Below, one piece after another: positions 34,153-44,704 of a stretch of DNA of 48,545 bases. The position numbers and the translations under genes are program-made. Position 1 is the stretch's first letter. Each line of letters begins with the position of its first letter. Below the pieces are notes generated by a model. It saw only the letters and a program-made list of their open reading frames with translations, was not told where the DNA came from and searched no databases. This DNA comes from Volvariella volvacea V23 (Eukaryota; Basidiomycota; Agaricomycetes; Agaricales; Pluteaceae), in the NCBI GenBank assembly GCA_000349905.1, contig KB722757.1, positions 146,705-195,249 of the forward strand, in the 5' to 3' direction.

Positions 34153-35714
34153 TTATGCCAAAGCGTTGTCTTCTCTCTGCCTATCCCCGTCAGCTACCAA
34201 CATTCCGGTATACTCCATCTCATCCGGAATCATAGGAGCGTCCAGCACAGGTTCCAATTGTTGCCTATGAAGCAAGTTTGCGTCCTTCCTCATCCAATAC
34301 GTCAACGCTACGTTGAACAGCGCATTCAGGTTAAATATAGCAACCACAGCAAAGGTCGCTGCGGATGGCATTGGAGTACGATCTTCGATGGGTTGGCGCT
34401 CTCTCACAAACTGTATGAAGCGAACTACGCTCATTGGGAGGATCGTGATGCTGTATACTATCGGATAACTAAAAGAGTAAGTTGGGCTTCAGCGCATGGA
34501 GAAATGGATACACAGAACGAGTGACTCACGCCAAGAGCCGGTAATCTTGTATACCTGAGTTATGTCGTGCCAGAACCACATAGGCGACAAGAGAAAGGGC
34601 GAGGGCAATCCAGAACCACATGTATTCGCCTACTATCTGATATCGGATATAATGGGGATTGACCCAGCACCAATACTATAAAGATATGATGGCCGCTATC
34701 AGTAATCTAGAAGACTTAGTTAGAGTGGAGGACTCACAGGTGTGGGGGACGCATATGGTATGTTCCGATCATGACGTAGATTTCCAATAATAATCAGCAA
34801 GACGTTAAGTGTCCAGACACCTATGATCACATAGACTGATACACGTAGGCTTCCCTCACTACGAGTATACCACGAATATAATGTATATAATGCTATAACC
34901 TTTACTCCACATCGGTACCATGTCGGACCAATATAAGCCATACTCACGGATGTGATCATGGCTCCAGTCGTGTTACCCAATAGCCTTAACACGGCTATCG
35001 TGAACCATAGCAACCCAATAAGATATTAGTCAATCCCCAATATCGAATAGCGTAAGAAGCCGCCAGAAAGGAAGGGAATAATCGGTGTAATGCTTACTTT
35101 GCGCTGTACAGATACTACCCACTTCCGTCTTCCCTGTCCTTACCCACTCAATGGATACCATGGCGCCGACACACTGAATCAAGTCGGCGACAAAGAGAGA
35201 TAACTGGAAAATAATGATGAACACATTATGGGCAACATGTCATGGGCTCAACGAAGATGGGAGGACCTACCAAGAGGGCATCTATGGGTTTTTCGATGAG
35301 TGAATAATAACTTCCACCTCGTGCTTCCCTCCTCTGCCTGCGGTAGAACATGGCATTGCGCTACAAGATTTGGTGGCAAGTAAGCATATTGCAAAGAAGA
35401 GGGGGGATAGAAGAAACTTACGGTGATCAAACCAAACATGCAGAGAACAGCGACGAGTGAAATCACGCCGTTGTAGATGACAACCTAGGCAGGGAAAACG
35501 GCATCCGTATGAAATATAAAACAGAATAACAGTTGTATGCATGACAGAGCTTGATGCATGCTCGGGATGTGAGGGTACGTGGAAGACTTACCATCAGGCC
35601 AACAGTCTGCCCCCTCGTCAAACAGTGTAAATTGCGGGTTCCTGTGGTTGCATAGGAGTCACTATACTCCTCAAGGGTGCACGCAACCCCGGATGGAACA
35701 GACGCAGCGCTCAT
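34153..35714 (-). CDS. Git3-like seven-helix receptor (paralog 1)
   Basis: A GPCR-like membrane protein of the fungal Git3/cAMP-receptor-like type expanded in Agaricomycetes. Eight exons (35714-35592, 35484-35422, 35360-35271, 35203-35098, 34994-34948, 34899-34738, 34675-34530, 34468-34153) sum to 351 codons (350 aa). A short N-terminal domain (VACTLEEYSDSYATTGTRNL) precedes the helices: GLMVVIYNGVISLVAVLCMF, ALLLSLFVADLIQCVGAMVS, LRLLGNTTGAMITSVIALYT, VYVIIGVWTLNVLLIIIG, YMWFWIALALSLVAYVVL, VYSITILPMSVVRF and PSAATFAVVAIFNLNALFNV. The first cytosolic loop has RNAMFYRRQRREARGGSY. The YWCWV segment after helix 4 is typical of the group. Ligand unknown. A TATA box lies at 35781-35787. Confidence 0.88.
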
Positions 35715-35780
35715 CTTGGAGCCACGAATAAAGTCTGAGGGTGAATGTTCCTGGGGGTATGAAAACTCGAGACAGGTGGC

Positions 35781-35787
35781 TTTTATA
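35781..35787 (-). promoter_or_regulatory. TATA box of receptor paralog 1
   Basis: TATAAAA on the minus strand, 67 bp upstream of the ATG at 35714. Confidence 0.6.
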
Positions 35788-37672
35788 GTCAGGAAGTCTC
35801 CTCCACGTCCCAAAACTTCGGTCTTCCAATCCTAACCTCATCGATCTAGTACTGGGTGCATGTCCCATTCCTGGACATGTGGCGCTCCTAGGGTCGTAGA
35901 TCCAGAAAATCTAGAAAATCTGCACACAGCATTTCAGTCCAACGAGGTGACGAGTTTATGAGCCTACATCGCGGATCCTCCCATTTTCCTCCCTGCTCAT
36001 AGATAACTTAGCCATCGACCCAATCCAAACCCTTTGCAAGAAAAGCGACGACGAGTAATCGCTGTTCAGGCCAGCGGGATATGACTTATGTAGTCTCATT
36101 CGGCTGAAATCACTTTTACGGCGTTCACAACTGAGTGGAGGCTGTGAGTTCCTCGTGACAGTCTCGCTATGGATACGCAAGGGTCTCGACGGTAGGACAG
36201 CATTGGTCCGGCGATGAGGGCAGATACTCATCACTCCGAGTACCCACAACAACAAGAAACGCGCGAACAGGTCTGTTATTGAATTGGTCGTTTGATGAGT
36301 ATGACAGCACCAGAGGCGGTCCGGGAGTGGCGCACCCCTTTAACGATATTTGTATTCACCGCTGATGATCGTTAGTAACATAAGGGTTGTGTCTATGGCA
36401 GGCTGAACTTTGTACGCAATTCCATGATCTAATACTTATCTCGCAACTGTTCATTTTAAGTCAGAAGCGAGAGAGGCATCCAACGGTACTCATGGAAGCA
36501 ATTTGAATTGCAGGTAGAATGAGGCGAGATTCAAGCGCTGACAGGAGGAAATGTGCGACTGGACGTTAACGAGAAACGTCGGGTTATCTATCGATAGCAT
36601 GGCAGTTAATTCAAGTTGCATTTAACAGTCGATAGCAACTTATCTCACCGGTCAACGCGCCAATTTAGACTTTGAAACTTGAAGGCTCGCGTCAAGATGC
36701 TGTTAATACCACGTAATTTGTCATGTACCACCCATGAGGTGAGAGCATCCGTACATCATGATCATAATCAGATACGGGATGGGGAAGCGGCGTTACAGCA
36801 GTGCCCTGCGGGTGGTCTTCATTTGAGCACTCCAGGTCTACGGAACAACTAAAACACACAGCCGTGCGTAAGAGATTAAGCTCCATTCAACGTAATTCTC
36901 TTACCTAGAGGTGCTGTGACAAATGTTAGAGACTGTTAGAAGGATGAATTTATGACAGTATACGACTACAGGCTCAAAATAACGAATCCGGCATGCATCA
37001 CGTGGTCGCATACGCGATTTTGTGACATGGCTGTGACGGCTACCAATTTTGGAATGCTATGACGCCCAAACTAAGAACGAAGAGCAGAACAGGGGTCTTT
37101 TTCGGATGGCCTGAAATTTGCATTGCTGATGTACTGAGATAATGAACGTTTCTTGAGCATTGCCGGTTCCCAGCCGAAGGGTGTCGAAGTGTGTCCACGA
37201 TCAGTGTAATTGTGTAGTTGTGCTCAGCTAGCAATCAAATGCATATGCATAACGCCTATTGAGTGGACGACCAATGTGCTGGATTTTTTGGAACTCAAAA
37301 GAAAGTATTCGACTAAGATGTGGCACCGGATAGAGGATAAAAGAGAAGGTTAGCGGGAAGCAAACACAGATTACTTATTATAGAACTATAATGGGGAACG
37401 AAACCTACAAGCGCGTCGAGGAACCCAATCATGTGTAGATAAGATAGTAACCATCGCTACTTACCCATTACTGCTAGCGAACACACAATACAATCACGCA
37501 CTAGACAATAGCGCCTAGGCGAATAGTCATGTAGCTACTGTAGCGCAAATGGAGGTCGTATTTCATATTTTCAATTGTCCTTTCCGCTCGGAGTGATTGC
37601 ATGAGATACACACACGCCTCATGATGTTAAGAGAGGGAGCTTGAGGCTCATGACGCCATACATATATAATGC

Positions 37673-37679
37673 CTCCTAA
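37673..37679 (+). promoter_or_regulatory. TATA-like element upstream of F-box-like gene 2
   Basis: TATATAA lies 37 bp upstream of ATG 37710. This is close to the start, so it would imply a very short leader or a start further downstream. Confidence 0.4.
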
Positions 37680-37709
37680 ACTGAGATAAGACTATACTCT
37701 ACGACAAAC

Positions 37710-39010
37710 ATGCCCTCGCTTACCTCTCAAACCAGCATCTCTCCCTCCAAGACCCACATCACATTGCCATACGATGTCCTCGACCTCATTTTTGATCCAA
37801 ACCGATTCCAGCTGTCCTGTGGGGACATATACTGTTGCATTCTCGTATGCCGTGACTGGTACATTGCGGGTATCCCGCACCTGTATGAGAAAATCACGGG
37901 CATAAAGGACAAGCAAACAGACAAACTTCTCGCGCTGGTCGCGTCTGATGGAAGCATATGCAGCCTCGTACATGCCGAACGCATCCGACACCTCGTAGTG
38001 AACTGGACTTTTGACCACGAGACCAGTCGATCAAGTCATGACATAGCGAAGCATAGGACGAACTGGGGACGCTTTGACCGGGAGTGGCGCCGTGGAAACA
38101 GAGGAAAATTACTGCGCGCAGCTCTTTGTTATCTACCCAACTTGAAATCCTTGGAGATTTACGTGCACCACTCAGACGTCGTAGACACAGGGATTTCGTC
38201 GAATGCTTTCCGGGAGTCCGACTTCCTAATTCCCTTTCCATTCAGCCTCCAATCATTCGCTACCAACCTCGTCTGCGATACGTCCATGGCACGATTCCTG
38301 CATCATCAACCGAGCATAAAATCGCTGTTCCTGTTCTCAGGCTGTACGCCGGATGCGTGCAAACTGATGCTCAACCCAAGATACCCAAATCCATCCATGG
38401 GGTGCCCTCCTTGTCTTCCAAACCTCAAAGAATTCGGGTTTCTAGACATTCAATCAGCGTCCCTCATGTACCCACATAATTTCAGGTACTCTCCCGGTGA
38501 CTTGAACCGAACATCCCAGGATATGTACTACGAGATCTCCCCGCTGAAGAAGTGGGGGATACGACGTTGCAGCCCCCAGGATCGCTGCCAAGCTTGCCAT
38601 ATTTACACCGTCCATCCTGATGGCAGACGTTTGGCCACGTTCCATTGGCACCTCGTAGACGGGGATATGGCACGGCCGGACACGTTTGGCGTTGCGGTCT
38701 CTGCCTTGCCACCGAACTGGTCGGCCTTGCTGAGATACAAAGTAAGGACTAACAAGGTCCGTGCTGACTCCAATGCTTGCACACCCCGTGTACTCATCTG
38801 TTGCTACTATAGGGCGGGATTTACGATTCAGTGCTTCATGCGGAGGTATCCATACCACGCTGTCTTGCGATAAGCATCCAGCACCAGCCGCAGGGGGTGT
38901 CCCTGCACGAGCACCTCGGTGGGAGTCATGGCGGTGCATTTTTTACTAACTTCTTAGCCACAATATATCACTGGAGCAAAGAGGAAAGGAGGCGGATTAC
39001 AGCAGGCTGA
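37710..39010 (+). CDS. F-box-like protein, 409 aa (two exons)
   Basis: The N-terminus (HITLPYDVLDLIFDP ... CCILVCRDWYIAGIPHLYEKI) resembles a degenerate F-box. The remainder reads like the irregular leucine-rich body of Agaricomycete F-box-like proteins (YLPNLKSLEIYV, LPNLKEFGFLDI). I join 37710-38741 to 38813-39010 across a 71-bp intron with donor GTAAGG, a CTGAC branch-like site and acceptor ACTATAG. The sum is 410 codons. Reading through the intron also stays open and stops at 38873, giving 387 aa with a different end. The spliced end (YDSVLHAEVSIPRCLAISIQ ... TIYHWSKEERRRI) looks more protein-like. A role in substrate recruitment to SCF is only inferred from the fold family. Confidence 0.72.
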
Positions 39011-40477
39011 TGAGACGAACCATATGCAGATCGATGTACTCTAGTATTGAGTGTGTATTATGATCGCGCTATTACTGCCAGTGGCATAATATACAGTCAA
39101 TTAGTGTGCCCGAGTATGTGCTATCGTTGCACATGCTTGCTCACATTCCAAGCCAATATGACTACTCTGTGTGCTGCACCTGGTCTACCATAGCGACGGT
39201 AGCAACCTCCCTTGAAGCTTAAAGCTTTCAGCTCGAAACGCGACGAGACTGCGGGTTTTTGAATACCCCGCCGCATTCGCCCTGAATTAAGCCACCGATA
39301 AAGAGAATGTTTCGTTGCGGTTGTCAACGTCCAATTCACCGTCACAGAACCTGCTGCCTACTCGCATTCAAAACCTTCGCGGGGAATGAGTACGACCTGT
39401 CAGCAAACGCAATGTCCCGGTGCACGAGCAGCCTTGGCAAGGGGAATGTTCCCCGTATCCTGTAGGCATTAGCATACTCACCACCTACACGCTGCTTGCA
39501 CCACCCCCTGTGCCCTCTTTCATCTCGCATGAACACACTAGTAAGAGCATCCGTGAGGTCGTACGGAACATTGGCAACAAAAGTTCAACACACGCAACTA
39601 GGAGCATACGTACCGGAATTTCCCGTTCCCTTTTCCCGAGCCTTTCCAACTCTCAACCAGCTAGCTACACATCGCATGATCCCCACCAAACGTAGAAGTG
39701 TGACAAGATAGTTAACGTTGCCTCCCAAACATTGTCTCGTTTAATTGACCCCGGAAGTTGGAGCCAGAAATTAATTAATTACCTACACTAATAGCACAGC
39801 CACATGACGTCCTACACAATGTCCATCGATATCATGGCGACGACAGCCATGCGTGTGCAAAAATGCCAAAAACACTATCTTGCTCCACGCATGAGTTGGC
39901 GTAATCGGGCAATGACAAGGGTTATGACCACACACACACACGCGTTCACATTTGAATAAGCCCACCAGTGAGTACATACAGTACAGTACAGTAACCAATT
40001 GTACCATGTACCACAACTATCCATTCCAAAACCCCGAGAAAAAGGAGAAGGAGAAGACGCAGTCAGTAAACGTTACTGGGTGCGATGTAGCTAGCTAGTA
40101 AGAAGGTAAAAGTAGAAGAAATGGATAAACCTGCAAAGCTCCCAGAGCCCTTTGATCCAAGAAAGGTAAAGAATTAGTAAATGAGAAAGTTTTAACGTAG
40201 TTGTGGCTCGAGAAGGTATAACGAGGGGGTATGGGACTGTAAACTGATATAGGGAGAGGTGACACTGAGTGACGGAAAGGAGAGTTGGATGGATCAGAGA
40301 CTGGAGGAGCAAGGAAGGATGAAACAAAACGAATCCAAGATGAGATCCTGCTCTCGGTATCCATTAACGAGTCTTTATCCTACAAACCCTTGTTCAGCCT
40401 CACTCCAAACAAGCGCCCAGTGGAGAAAAGAAAAAGATACTCACCAATTAATCCGCGCTCAACATGTCCCCACTGCC
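39011..40477. other. Intergenic stretch with simple repeats
   Basis: About 1.5 kb between the convergent F-box-like gene and SH3 gene 1. It contains a short CA repeat near 39929-39942 and a TACAG repeat near 39977-39993. No gene is supported. Confidence 0.55.
39977..39993. repeat. Short TACAG tandem repeat
   Basis: The sequence reads ACAGTACAGTACAGTA, about three copies of a 5-bp unit, close to a CA dinucleotide run at 39929-39942. Confidence 0.6.
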
Positions 40478-41890
40478 CTACGCCCTCGTAGGAGTCCCAA
40501 CAGCCCCCGGAGCCAAACTACTAGCCCTCTTCGAAAGCCTGAATCCCTCTCTAAACGCCGTAGGCGGCCTCAACTCATCATCCCCGCTCCCATACCCGCC
40601 CCTGCCCATTCCAACATCCCGATCCAACGTGCCCGAGCTAACCGTCGCAGTCTCATTCTGAACGACGTACGGCCCACCGAAGCAAGCCAGAGGCACCATG
40701 CCCTGTTGGCGCGTCACCATGTCCTGGCAGAGACCCCATCCGTCGTCGTATTCGGCCAAGACGCGGAGCTGGCTGCCGACTTGGACGGCCATTTCGTCCG
40801 GTCGCTCGGGGATGTAGACGTGCTTGACCGTTTTGATGGAGATGCCGCTGGAGGTGGAGGAGAAGGTGTAGCCGGAGGTAGTGGTGGTGCCGCTGAACCT
40901 GCTGACATAGGGATTGGGATTATTGGAGTAGGCGGTGTTGCCGTTTGAACCGGGATTGGACGCGAAGCTCATTGAAGACTGAGATGGGGAGGTGATAGTC
41001 GGTTGGCTGTTGCGTCGCGAGGGAGCGAGGGAGGACTGTCCGCTGTTCGTGGTTTGATAGGATGTGGTATACAGGTTCGGCAGAGTTGCTACACCACCAT
41101 AGCCCGATTCCATCATAGCAGGACCACCACCACCCCGAGTTGTGTTCGAAGGAGTGGTGCTATCTCTAGTCGTGACGGAAGACGAAAACGCGCCAATGAA
41201 CGGTCTTGGGGTCCATAAATTCCGCTTCTCCAGCCTCTTCTTGATGAACCTCCTCCTGATCACGAAAAACGCGACGAGGCCGAGTAGGAACAAGAGACCA
41301 ATGACGATTCCTGCAATGGCACCCGCAGAAACGGAGGACGACGGGGTAACGAGGCTCCCTTGAGGAGCAACGTCTGTGTCATTGGCCGCAGTGTTCGAGG
41401 CAGCGCTAGTTTCAGGGAGCGTGGGAGTGACACCACTGTTTGCGCTACTGTCTCCGGTACTGGTATTAGCACCACCAGGGAAATTGACATCCGAATTGGA
41501 GGAGGATGACGCCGAGTCCGAGACCGTGGGGGTGGGCGATGCCGTTACAGACGCAGAGGAAGATGATGATCCCGATACAGGCGATGCGACCGTGATGACT
41601 GTAACCGTTGGTCTGCCAGAGATGACAGTGGCAGATGGCGGTTGTTGTGATGGATTGGTGGGAGGCGGTCGGGTGGCCGGCAGCTCGTCTTCGTCGTCGG
41701 AATCGTCTGATTCGTCGCCGCTCTCGATTCCATCGCTATCGCTATCGCTCTCATCGCCAGGTGGGGGTGGACGGGGTGGAGTGCCGGCTTGTCGTTTCCT
41801 GAAGCGCGGGATCGCACGCGCTACTCTGTTCGTGTCCGCGGGGACTGTGTCAGGGCGAACTCGGGGTCTTCTGAGAGCTGCGACGGGCAT
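40478..41890 (-). CDS. Single-pass membrane protein with cytosolic SH3 domain (paralog 1)
   Basis: An intronless 470-aa protein. The N-terminal half is low-complexity: a Pro/Asp/Ser acidic run (GDESDSDSDGIESGDESDDS) and Ser/Thr/Pro-rich sequence suited to O-glycosylation. One membrane helix lies at about 189-211 (GAIAGIVIGLLFLLGLVAFF), followed by the basic stop-transfer RRRFIKKRLEKR. The cytosolic part is Ser/Asn-rich and carries an SH3 domain at about 355-410: HVYIPERPDEMAVQVGSQLR, VLAEYDDGWGLCQD, QGMVPLACF. The layout recalls fungal Fus1-like SH3 membrane proteins, which act in cell fusion, but orthology is not shown. No classical signal peptide is visible. A dibasic KR at 32-33 could be a processing site. 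The start is the first ATG (41890) in the frame. The region further upstream is open but lacks an ATG. Confidence 0.85.
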   Translation of the reverse strand: MPVAALRRPRVRPDTVPADTNRVARAIPRFRKRQAGTPPRPPPPGDESDSDSDGIESGDESDDSDDEDELPATRPPPTNPSQQPPSATVISGRPTVTVITVASPVSGSSSSSASVTASPTPTVSDSASSSSNSDVNFPGGANTSTGDSSANSGVTPTLPETSAASNTAANDTDVAPQGSLVTPSSSVSAGAIAGIVIGLLFLLGLVAFFVIRRRFIKKRLEKRNLWTPRPFIGAFSSSVTTRDSTTPSNTTRGGGGPAMMESGYGGVATLPNLYTTSYQTTNSGQSSLAPSRRNSQPTITSPSQSSMSFASNPGSNGNTAYSNNPNPYVSRFSGTTTTSGYTFSSTSSGISIKTVKHVYIPERPDEMAVQVGSQLRVLAEYDDGWGLCQDMVTRQQGMVPLACFGGPYVVQNETATVSSGTLDRDVGMGRGGYGSGDDELRPPTAFREGFRLSKRASSLAPGAVGTPTRA

Positions 41891-43150
41891 TATGTGAATT
41901 GTTCCGTAAATATGAGATGAGACGAGTTGAGGGAGTGAAGTAGGACGATGAGGAGCTTCAAGCTCGGTGAAGGAGAGCGTGTAAGAAAAGAAAGACAGAA
42001 AGAGTCTCCTCAAGAGATCTGTATGAAGAAAGGAGGTGGGTGCGTGGTGGTGGTTGGTGGAGGAGTGCACACAGAGGGTTGGAGTGTGTGCGGTGGGGGT
42101 GAGGTGCGGCGTTGCCCAGGCAGCTATCTAGTCAGCGGAGTGCAGAATGGAAGATAACAACAACAATCGTACCCGGGGGTTGTGGAACCGTCGAGGCCCA
42201 CACAATTGAAGAGAAAGCAAGAGAGAAAGGAAGAAGGAAGAAGGAAAGGGCAAGAATGAACTGGTGGGTAGGATAAAGGAAAGAAAAGAAAGCAGATCGC
42301 GGGATGCTCAACGGTTACTCCACAACGGCCACCGGCACCATCCTATTTCAACATTTCAAAGCGCACACCCGTTGCGCTCTCGCCAAGGGCGATCAACAAC
42401 AATGAGCTCTGGACATGCTGTACACCCTATCTAGAAGCTGGCAACCCACAGCGACCTGCAGGACCACGGAAATGAGCTCAAAGGATTGTCACATCTGGAG
42501 TTCTACACAGGCTGTACTATCACGATCGCTTGCCGGCTTTGATGGCCTCTCTCGCCTTGGCAACCAACCACAACTCGCACACGGAATTTCTCTCACAAGC
42601 CACGGCCACAACAGACAGTGCCTGCTCGATGGAGAAAAGGCGAAGCTCGAGGCAGCCACGCCATGCGAGTTGCCTCTCGCAACTATATTATTACACAATA
42701 AATCAGAGGATACTTGATATCACAGCCAAAGAACCAGAAAGCGCTCCATCTGCACAAAGAAGAGCGAACGAGAATAAAAGAAATTGCTCCTTGTCCATGA
42801 CGCCAAGGGCGGAAGCGAAGAGCGGATAAAGCACGAGTCCATAAAGCCCAGGAAAGCAACGAAGGAGAGTTTGTGTAAACAAGAGAATAAAGAAACTTAA
42901 ACAAGGGAATGCATATCACATCCGAAGCCAGCCTACTCTTATAGCCGACGAGGCTCCTATATCCCACGACCAACGGACGAAAGGACCTATTTGATTGCGA
43001 AGCCATACGAGCTCTAAAACAGAAAAAGAAACCGAAGGAATGAATTTGTCGAAAAACGAGAGCGAGACGACCTAAAGTGAGGGCAGAGTTGAGCTCACTA
43101 TCCGACCCTGCAAAGCCCGCGAAACACGATGCTCACCAGCCAGCCTACCA
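41891..43150. other. Intergenic region between the two SH3 genes
   Basis: About 1.26 kb, containing the promoter of SH3 gene 1 and the 3' flank of SH3 gene 2. A purine-rich GAA/GGAAGA tract lies at about 42208-42250. No gene is supported. Confidence 0.55.
42208..42250. repeat. Purine-rich (GA) simple-sequence tract
   Basis: An uninterrupted run of A and G with AAGAAGG units on the plus strand (pyrimidine on the coding strand of SH3 gene 1), about 320-360 bp upstream of its ATG. Pyrimidine tracts upstream of starts are common in fungal promoters. Confidence 0.55.
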
Positions 43151-44704
43151 TCACGTTCTCACAGGAACCCCCAAACTACTCGTCCTCTTCGGGCTCTTCG
43201 CCATCCCCATATCCAAAAACGACCCAGCCGCTGATGCACTCCCCACCCCACTGCCACTCCCAGACCCAGGCACAGGCCCAGGACCAACCTCGACTCCAAT
43301 ACTCGCCACACCAACACCACCCGCAGTGCTAACCACCACCCCTCTCTCCAAGCACTCCAGCGGCACCATCCCCCTCTCCCCCACCGCATTGGCGCACAAC
43401 GCCCACCCATCATCATACTCCGCCAAAATCCTCACCACCTCCCCCGTGTCGATGGACATCTCATCCGGCAGCGTCGGGATGAACGTGCACTTCACCGTGG
43501 CCGGGTTGGGGAAGAGCGAGATCAGGACGCCGTCCGCGGCTGTCATCCGTTTCGTGGTGGTGAGCGTTGAGGCGGATGCTCGTGTGCTGGGGTTGGGGTT
43601 TGTTGGGATGGGCGCGGCGGTACTAGGAGTGGTGGTAGCGATAACGACAGCGGGAGTGGTAGGTGACGTAGTAGTAATTATTGGAGCTGGGAGTGGTCTT
43701 ATCACGGTGGGAGGTTTAGGTGGTACAGGCGGCGGAGGCGTTTGCGGGGTCGTAGTAGAAGTAGACGATGCGATTATAGAAGGCGACCCTTGTGGTAGAG
43801 TAATAATCGTTGTATTTATACTCGGCGAAGTCGTCGTAGCTGTCATCGATGGTCTTCCTACTGGCATTGGAGGCAGATTTGACGCCGGAACCTTCTCGTT
43901 TGCAATCATTCCACCTTTTTCGATATCGAATCCTCCTCCTGATGGTCTTCCGCTTGATGTATTTCGGAAGCTGAAGCCGTAACCGTAGCTGTAGGGATAG
44001 CCATACGCGCTATCACCTCCTGCATCACTTTCACCACCATTACCCGCACCCATACCACCGCCGCCGCCGCCAAACCCGGGCGGAACCCACCCACTCCCCC
44101 TCTTCCTCCTCTTCCCCCTCAGCCTCTTCCTCACAGCCAACAAAACCGCGACAGCGATCACAAACACAAGCGATATCACGATCCCAGCTATGGCGCCACC
44201 CGTGATGGCAGATTGAGAAGCACCACCGACTGGTGATGCCGGTTCTGATTCTGAAGGCGACGACGGCGCTGTGGAGGACGGCGAAGAGGGTTCGGATTCG
44301 TTGTTGACGGATATTGAGGGCGAGGGGATGAATCGGCTGCTGGAACTTGAAGTCGAACTTGTGCTTGAGGCGGATGGGGACGGTGTTGGGGTTACGGAAG
44401 GTGACGTTAACGTTGGAGATGAGGAGGTTTCGCTAGAGGTTGAGCTTGATCGGCTCGTTATTGAAGGCGGCAGAGAAGGTGTAGGGGTACGAGTAGGGGT
44501 GGCGGGTATTACAACCGTGATTGTAATAGGTCCAGTCAGGGTAAAACCGCCTTCATCGTCTTGTTGTGGGATGGGCGCACGCCGTGAATGCTGCTGTTGG
44601 CGCTGTTCGTTGAAGTTGGAGGGGTGGCTATGGACATCCCCAAGTTGAGCCTGCTCAACAAGGTGGGATACCCTCGTTGTAGGGTCTCGTCTTGGTACTA
44701 GCAT
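43151..44704 (-). CDS. Single-pass membrane protein with cytosolic SH3 domain (paralog 2)
   Basis: An intronless 517-aa protein with the same layout as its neighbour. It has a Ser/Thr/Pro-rich N-terminal region, one membrane helix at about 168-191 (ITGGAIAGIVISLVFVIAVA), a basic stop-transfer (RKRLRGKRRKR), a Gly/Tyr-rich cytosolic stretch and an SH3 domain at about 404-455: KCTFIPTLPDEMSIDTGEVV, RILAEYDDGWALC, ERGMVPLECL. Unlike paralog 1 it has a proline run TPPPPVPPKPPT (322-333), a class II SH3-ligand pattern. The tails of both paralogs share KR(A/T)SSL near the C-terminus. The tandem, same-strand position indicates a local duplication. Function is not known and Fus1-like scaffolding is an inference. 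Confidence 0.85.
   Translation of the reverse strand: MLVPRRDPTTRVSHLVEQAQLGDVHSHPSNFNEQRQQQHSRRAPIPQQDDEGGFTLTGPITITVVIPATPTRTPTPSLPPSITSRSSSTSSETSSSPTLTSPSVTPTPSPSASSTSSTSSSSSRFIPSPSISVNNESEPSSPSSTAPSSPSESEPASPVGGASQSAITGGAIAGIVISLVFVIAVAVLLAVRKRLRGKRRKRGSGWVPPGFGGGGGGMGAGNGGESDAGGDSAYGYPYSYGYGFSFRNTSSGRPSGGGFDIEKGGMIANEKVPASNLPPMPVGRPSMTATTTSPSINTTIITLPQGSPSIIASSTSTTTPQTPPPPVPPKPPTVIRPLPAPIITTTSPTTPAVVIATTTPSTAAPIPTNPNPSTRASASTLTTTKRMTAADGVLISLFPNPATVKCTFIPTLPDEMSIDTGEVVRILAEYDDGWALCANAVGERGMVPLECLERGVVVSTAGGVGVASIGVEVGPGPVPGSGSGSGVGSASAAGSFLDMGMAKSPKRTSSLGVPVRT

Larger units (their letters stand above)
35715..37709. other. Intergenic region between divergent genes
   Basis: About 2 kb between the divergent receptor 1 and F-box-like gene 2 starts. 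AT-rich, no gene recognised. It presumably holds the two promoters, the nearest elements being the TATA box at 35781 and a TATATAA at 37673. Confidence 0.55.

Noticed and set aside
40259..40948. A 229-codon plus-strand frame opposite the 3' part of SH3 gene 1
   Set aside because: It overlaps the SH3 domain coding sequence antisense. Gly/Ala/Val-rich composition mirrors the other strand.
43077..43982. A 301-codon open frame on the plus strand opposite SH3 gene 2
   Set aside because: It is the antisense of the Ser/Thr/Pro-rich repetitive coding sequence, a common source of long shadow frames. It shows no domain text of its own.
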